Below are positions 5,974-9,443 of a stretch of DNA of 9,443 bases, one piece after another (the first letter of the stretch is position 1; each line of letters begins with the position of its first letter). A model generated the notes under the pieces. It saw only the letters and a program-made list of their open reading frames with translations, was not told the origin of the DNA and searched no databases. The stretch covers positions 1-9,443 of the forward strand of contig CAJUKV010000084.1 in the NCBI GenBank assembly GCA_910587305.1. The letters run 5' to 3'. The stretch is from an uncultured Lachnospiraceae bacterium. GTDB taxonomy: Bacteria; Bacillota; Clostridia; Lachnospirales; Lachnospiraceae. The translations under genes were made by a program, and so were the position numbers.

Positions 5974-6696
5974 ATGAATCAACAAGCATCGAAAAACAGT
6001 ATTTTACTTATAGAGGACGAGGAGCACATCCGCTCCTTTATTGCTACTACTTTAAAAAATCAGGGATATAAAATTACCACCGCATCGGAGGGCAAGGACG
6101 GCATGCACCTTGCCGCCTCCCTTTGCCCCGATGTGATTCTTTTAGACCTGGGCCTTCCCGATATGGAAGGCATGGACGTCATTAAGGGACTGCGGGAATG
6201 GACTGCCATCCCCATCATTGTCATTTCCGCCCGCAGCAACGAGCACGAAAAAGCCCGTGCGCTGGACTGCGGCGCAGACGACTACATCACAAAACCCTTT
6301 GGCACCGTTGAACTTCTTGCCAGAATCCGCACCTCCCTGCGCCACAGCAGCCAGATGCAGGATTTGTCCTCCATCCACCAAAAGCCTTACCAGTACAAAG
6401 ATTTGACCGTCAACTTTGAGGACCATGTGATTACCCTTGGCGGAAAAATCATTCACCTGACGCAAATTGAATATAAGCTTCTCACCCTTCTTGCCAAAAA
6501 TTCGGGCAAGGTACTTACCTACACCTTCATCATGGAAAAGATATGGGGGCCATATACCGACAGCAACAATCAGATTCTTCGGGTCAACATGGCCAATATC
6601 AGACGCAAAATAGAAAAAAATCCCGCCGCGCCGGAATATATTTTTACGGAAATAGGCATTGGCTATCGCATGGCGGAGGGCGAAGTTTCGTATTGA
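5974..6696 (+). CDS. KdpE-like OmpR-family response regulator
   Basis: A 240-residue DNA-binding response regulator. The receiver domain (about 8-122) has the acidic pocket Glu14-Asp15, phosphoacceptor Asp58 in DVILLDLGLPD, Ser85 and Lys107 in ITKPFG. The stretch from GLREW through SARSNEHEKARALDCGADDY is KdpE-like. The winged-helix effector domain (about 138-234) shows LTQIEYKLLTLLAKNSGKVLT, the recognition-helix region ending RRKIE, and the wing GIGYRM. The start is set by AGGAGG 7 nt before the ATG at 5974; an upstream TTG at 5950 lies inside a hairpin and is rejected. It is the likely partner of the kinase ending at 5834, but the 139-nt repeat-bearing gap between them is unusual for such pairs. 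It converges on the permease gene with 42 nt between stop codons and no visible terminator. Targets are unknown. Confidence 0.92.
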   Translation: MNQQASKNSILLIEDEEHIRSFIATTLKNQGYKITTASEGKDGMHLAASLCPDVILLDLGLPDMEGMDVIKGLREWTAIPIIVISARSNEHEKARALDCGADDYITKPFGTVELLARIRTSLRHSSQMQDLSSIHQKPYQYKDLTVNFEDHVITLGGKIIHLTQIEYKLLTLLAKNSGKVLTYTFIMEKIWGPYTDSNNQILRVNMANIRRKIEKNPAAPEYIFTEIGIGYRMAEGEVSY

Positions 6697-6738
6697 CCGC
6701 GCCGCAAAACACATGTCCGAAAGTACGAAAGTTTCAAT

Positions 6739-9258
6739 CTACTCCGCCGCCTCTATGGCGTTCACAATATTGATTCTGCTGATTTTGCCAAGGGGAATAA
6801 AGGTGGCCAGCATACACGCGCCTATTGAAAAAGCTGCCGCACTTATTGCCGGAACAGCCGGAAAGGACACCGGCCTTAAGGTATCCGTTGCGGCAGCTTC
6901 CACGAAAACCGTACAGAGATAGCCTGTGACGCTGCCGATGGCTGTGGCAATGATACCGTAATAAATCCCTTCCCACAAAAATATTTTATATAAACTCTCC
7001 GCGCTCATGCCAATCGCCCTCTGAGTTCCGATTTCCGCCACTCTGGTATGGATATTGGTATAAACCGTATTGATGATATTCAATATTCCAATCAAACCGA
7101 TAAACAAAATCAGTCCCCACGCCAGCATCTTAATCTGGGCTTCGCTTTCCTCAAACTGCCGGTCTGTCTGCTCGTAAGACACCGAAGTCGTGCCGGGAAT
7201 CCTTTGGGTAAATCCCTCTAACGTCCTGTCAAAAGCCTCCCTGTCCGCATCTTTTTCCAAAACCGGCCTTAACTCCGCATAGGCGTCCGTGCCCGTGAGC
7301 TTTGGATACATTTGGTCGCTGACGATAACCTGAACGCCATTGGTAAACCCGCCGTTTCCTACGCTGAAATAACCGTCATAACCGCCCATGGATAACAGCA
7401 CCGGCAGTTTTTCTCCCGCCACCGTAATCATACTGCCTTCTTCCACATAAGTCGTGCCGATGGATACTCCTTCTATCTCCATGGGAATAGGATTGCGGAC
7501 GACGCATCCCTGCTCATCCTGCAACATTTTCAGCTGCTCTTTCGATAGCCTGTCGGCAAACTTATCCTCCATCCACAGATCATTTAATCCAAAAATCTGA
7601 AAAGTCTCGCCCGGCCCAAGGACGATATCCGTCTCCACGCCGATAGGCCGATTATTCTCATCAAGCTCATAAAGAGTAAACTGCTCCGCCGCCACTTCCT
7701 CCACATTTCCATCCGCTTCAAGCCCCCGCACATCCTGCGGCGAAATACCGGAATAAGGATTCACAACCGCATAATCTCCCAGATGCCCGGACAATCCTCC
7801 GGCCACCCCAAGCAGGGACAAAAAGCCCTGCAAAGCGATAAAAACCGTAATGCTCATTACCAGGGAAAAAATGGTGACCGCCGTCCGTCCGGGGCTGCGT
7901 TTTAAATTCAGATACCCATAGTACCGCTCAAAACTTCGGATTTTCTTCACGCCGCGTCTTCCCCTCCCAGCCTTGCCGCGTTTGATTCTGACCTTCACAC
8001 CGGACATAGCCGCAACGGGAGAAACCCGTCCCGCAAACCAAACAGCCGGAGCCGCCGCCAAAAAAGAAAACAAGAGGGTAACGCCTGCGCTTAACAGCAA
8101 ATGCCCCCACTTGCCCGCGCAGTTTTCCGCAATCAGCATCTGCAGCCTCTCCCCATCCTCCGCCAGAAAAATTTCCGGCGACAGCTGATTTAAAGCGGCC
8201 GTCAAAATCCCCTTTGCCGACATCAGACCAAGCAGTAATCCAATCGGTATCCCCGCCGCGCAAAGAAAGAAAACCTCCATGGCAACAATTCGATAAAGCT
8301 GTCCCTTCGTAGCGCCAATGGCCCGAAGGGTCCCATACTGACGGATGCGCTGAGAAACCGCAATCTTTAAAATATTGTAAATCACCAGTCCCGCCGCCAG
8401 CAAAATCAACGTCGCTACCAGTACCCCCGCCGCCGTCAGCCAGGAAAAGCCTGCGTCGTCCACCGCCAAATCCGAATCCGCGCTCTCCTTATCATAGTGG
8501 ACGCCAAGCGCGTTCAGCAAAGGAATATGATATAAAGTGTCCAGCTCATGTATGTCAAGCCGGGCGCACAAATCATCCATTACCGCCTGAAAATTTTTCT
8601 TATCCACGGTACGAATATCCACATTATAATAAAGATATTCCAGAGGCAAACTCTCCTGCGCGCTCCCCCTTCCTGCCAGCCCTAAAATATAACCCCCGGT
8701 ATAGCCTAAAAAATTGCTCTCCGTGATTCCTGTCAGTGTAAATTCCGCCTCGTAATCGTAAGCATCCACCACCACTCCATGGCGCAGAGCCTTAGAGAGG
8801 GAAAGAGAAATCTTATCCCCCACCTTTCCCTGAAAACCCAAAAATTCCAAAGCATCCTGGGGCAGGGCCAATTCCATAGGCTTTTGGGGAAGTCGCCCTT
8901 CCACTATACGGAAATCGGAAGGCCGCCCTGCCATACTTTCGTCCCAATACTCCGCCACACCCAAAGAAAGCTGGTCGTTCAGATTGGTATCCCCCAGAGA
9001 AACAGAACGCCCCGTGTAGGATAAACGGTCATCTTCTTCCAACGCTTTAGCCTTTTCCTCCGATAGCTGGACAAAGGTTGCGTAGCGGTCGCCGCCCAAT
9101 GCGATGGCCTGCTGCTGGCGCATAGCAGAGAGCACCCCCGCGCACTGCCCCACAGCCGCGGTCATCATAGTGGACAATATAACGGCAGTCAAAATCAAAA
9201 AGGAAGTCAGCTTCTTAGCGGACAACTCCCGCCATGCCAAAACACTATAATTTTTCAT
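6739..9258 (-). CDS. FtsX-type ABC transporter permease with two FtsX domains
   Basis: An 839-residue membrane protein. One membrane segment (about 19-40) leads to an extracellular domain (about 45-268). The first FtsX domain follows, with three segments near 272-296, 328-350 and 387-409 and the motif RIRQYGTLRAIGATKGQLYRI starting at 304. After a basic loop (423-445) come a fifth segment (about 458-485), a second extracellular domain (490-708) and the second FtsX domain (711-823), with RVAEIGTQRAIGMSAESLYKI starting at 739. This tandem four-plus-four layout is typical of Gram-positive permeases that export lipids or peptides or give antimicrobial resistance with a separate ATPase. No ATPase gene is in the window; it may lie beyond 9443. 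GGGGGA precedes the ATG at 9258; a TTG reading to 9339 would translate the shared leader repeat. The substrate is unknown. Confidence 0.92.
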   Translation of the reverse strand: MKNYSVLAWRELSAKKLTSFLILTAVILSTMMTAAVGQCAGVLSAMRQQQAIALGGDRYATFVQLSEEKAKALEEDDRLSYTGRSVSLGDTNLNDQLSLGVAEYWDESMAGRPSDFRIVEGRLPQKPMELALPQDALEFLGFQGKVGDKISLSLSKALRHGVVVDAYDYEAEFTLTGITESNFLGYTGGYILGLAGRGSAQESLPLEYLYYNVDIRTVDKKNFQAVMDDLCARLDIHELDTLYHIPLLNALGVHYDKESADSDLAVDDAGFSWLTAAGVLVATLILLAAGLVIYNILKIAVSQRIRQYGTLRAIGATKGQLYRIVAMEVFFLCAAGIPIGLLLGLMSAKGILTAALNQLSPEIFLAEDGERLQMLIAENCAGKWGHLLLSAGVTLLFSFLAAAPAVWFAGRVSPVAAMSGVKVRIKRGKAGRGRRGVKKIRSFERYYGYLNLKRSPGRTAVTIFSLVMSITVFIALQGFLSLLGVAGGLSGHLGDYAVVNPYSGISPQDVRGLEADGNVEEVAAEQFTLYELDENNRPIGVETDIVLGPGETFQIFGLNDLWMEDKFADRLSKEQLKMLQDEQGCVVRNPIPMEIEGVSIGTTYVEEGSMITVAGEKLPVLLSMGGYDGYFSVGNGGFTNGVQVIVSDQMYPKLTGTDAYAELRPVLEKDADREAFDRTLEGFTQRIPGTTSVSYEQTDRQFEESEAQIKMLAWGLILFIGLIGILNIINTVYTNIHTRVAEIGTQRAIGMSAESLYKIFLWEGIYYGIIATAIGSVTGYLCTVFVEAAATDTLRPVSFPAVPAISAAAFSIGACMLATFIPLGKISRINIVNAIEAAE

Positions 9259-9312
9259 CTTAATCCCCCATTCTTGCCAACAGCCCTCAAATTTGGGCGT
9301 AAGCACAAATTT
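9259..9312 (-). promoter_or_regulatory. Leader repeat family C, copy 2 (5' leader of permease gene)
   Basis: It starts AAATTTGTGCTTACGCCC and ends GGCAAGAATGGGGGATTAAG at the permease ATG. Against the copy at 1139-1193 it has six substitutions and one deletion over 55 positions. The ribosome binding site and its spacing to the ATG are conserved. Confidence 0.7.
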
Positions 9313-9315
9313 GTT

Positions 9316-9393
9316 GTGTGAAAATAGCTTGCTTTGCAAGCTTTAAAAGTTCTTAGATGGCGTTTTTTGACATCTTAGAACTTTTCTTCACAC
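9316..9393 (-). repeat. Palindromic repeat family B, copy 2
   Basis: It is bounded by GTGTGAA (9316-9322) and CTTCACAC (9386-9393). Inside, AAAAGTTCTTAGATG (9345-9359) pairs with CATCTTAGAACTTTT (9371-9385) with one mismatch around an 11-nt loop. A second perfect hairpin AGCTTGC-TTT-GCAAGCT (9326-9342) looks like an insertion relative to copy 1. The minus-strand loop carries AAAAAACGC, matching AAAAGACGC in copy 1. It could also terminate transcription entering from beyond 9443. Confidence 0.65.
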
Positions 9394-9396
9394 TTC

Positions 9397-9443
9397 CCGA
9401 CATGCCGCTTTGCGGCACAAACAATACATGAATTATTTCAGAA
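9397..9443 (-). repeat. Leader repeat family A, copy at the right edge
   Basis: On the minus strand it reads TGAAATAATTCATGTATTG, TTTG, then the hairpin TGCCGC-AAA-GCGGCA (9403-9417) and TGTCGG. It may continue past the window edge. It sits immediately upstream of a family B and then a family C element, giving the permease gene a stacked A-B-C leader. Confidence 0.65.

Noticed and set aside
6142..6714. 190-codon frame opposite the regulator gene
   Set aside because: It is antisense to a well-supported response regulator, with no domain and no binding site; it is a coding shadow.
6697..6738. Terminator between the convergent genes
   Set aside because: No stem with a U-tract is visible in the 42-nt gap on either strand.
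9259..9339. N-terminal extension of the permease to a TTG at 9339
   Set aside because: It reads through the family B and C repeats. The ATG at 9258 has a binding site and begins a normal permease N-terminus.

Overview
The window looks like chromosomal DNA of a Gram-positive Clostridia, most probably a Lachnospiraceae. The grounds are strong AGGAGG-type ribosome binding sites, a GH25 muramidase with bacterial SH3 repeats on a single-pass membrane anchor, a KdpDE-like two-component pair, a long FtsX-type permease, and intergenic DNA full of short dispersed palindromes. The family assignment is inferred from protein style, not from a marker gene.

Layout. On the minus strand (0-4 kb), in transcription order: a membrane-anchored GH25 muramidase (ends 2117), a basic 234-residue protein of unknown function (1340-2044), and a cytosolic protein with a degenerate GGDEF domain (206-1138) closed by a clear intrinsic terminator (86-126). 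Positions 3992-4727 are a non-coding divergent region. It holds a 77-bp MITE-like element with an 8-bp target duplication, a 137-bp palindrome, a probable sigma-A promoter and a leader hairpin. On the plus strand (4728-6696) lie a short KdpD-like DUF4118 histidine kinase and a KdpE-like response regulator, separated by an unusual 139-nt gap. Convergent to them on the minus strand (6739-9258) is an 839-residue double-FtsX ABC permease. Its ATPase is not in the window.

How the genes relate. The kinase and regulator should form one signalling pair. kdpFABC is absent here, and the convergent permease is a possible but unproven partner. The muramidase and its basic neighbour are probably co-transcribed. 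The GGDEF protein lacks normal catalytic residues and probably acts as a sensor or binding protein rather than a cyclase.

The most unusual signal is in the spaces between genes. Three repeat families recur in fixed orientation relative to genes. Family A is a hairpin leader (three copies, each upstream of a start codon). Family B is a palindrome bounded by GTGTGAAG/CTTCACAC (two copies). Family C is a 54-55 nt leader that includes the ribosome binding site and ends exactly at the ATG of two unrelated genes. I see no complete novel defence or mobile system. The leader and repeat family is the best candidate for something undescribed.
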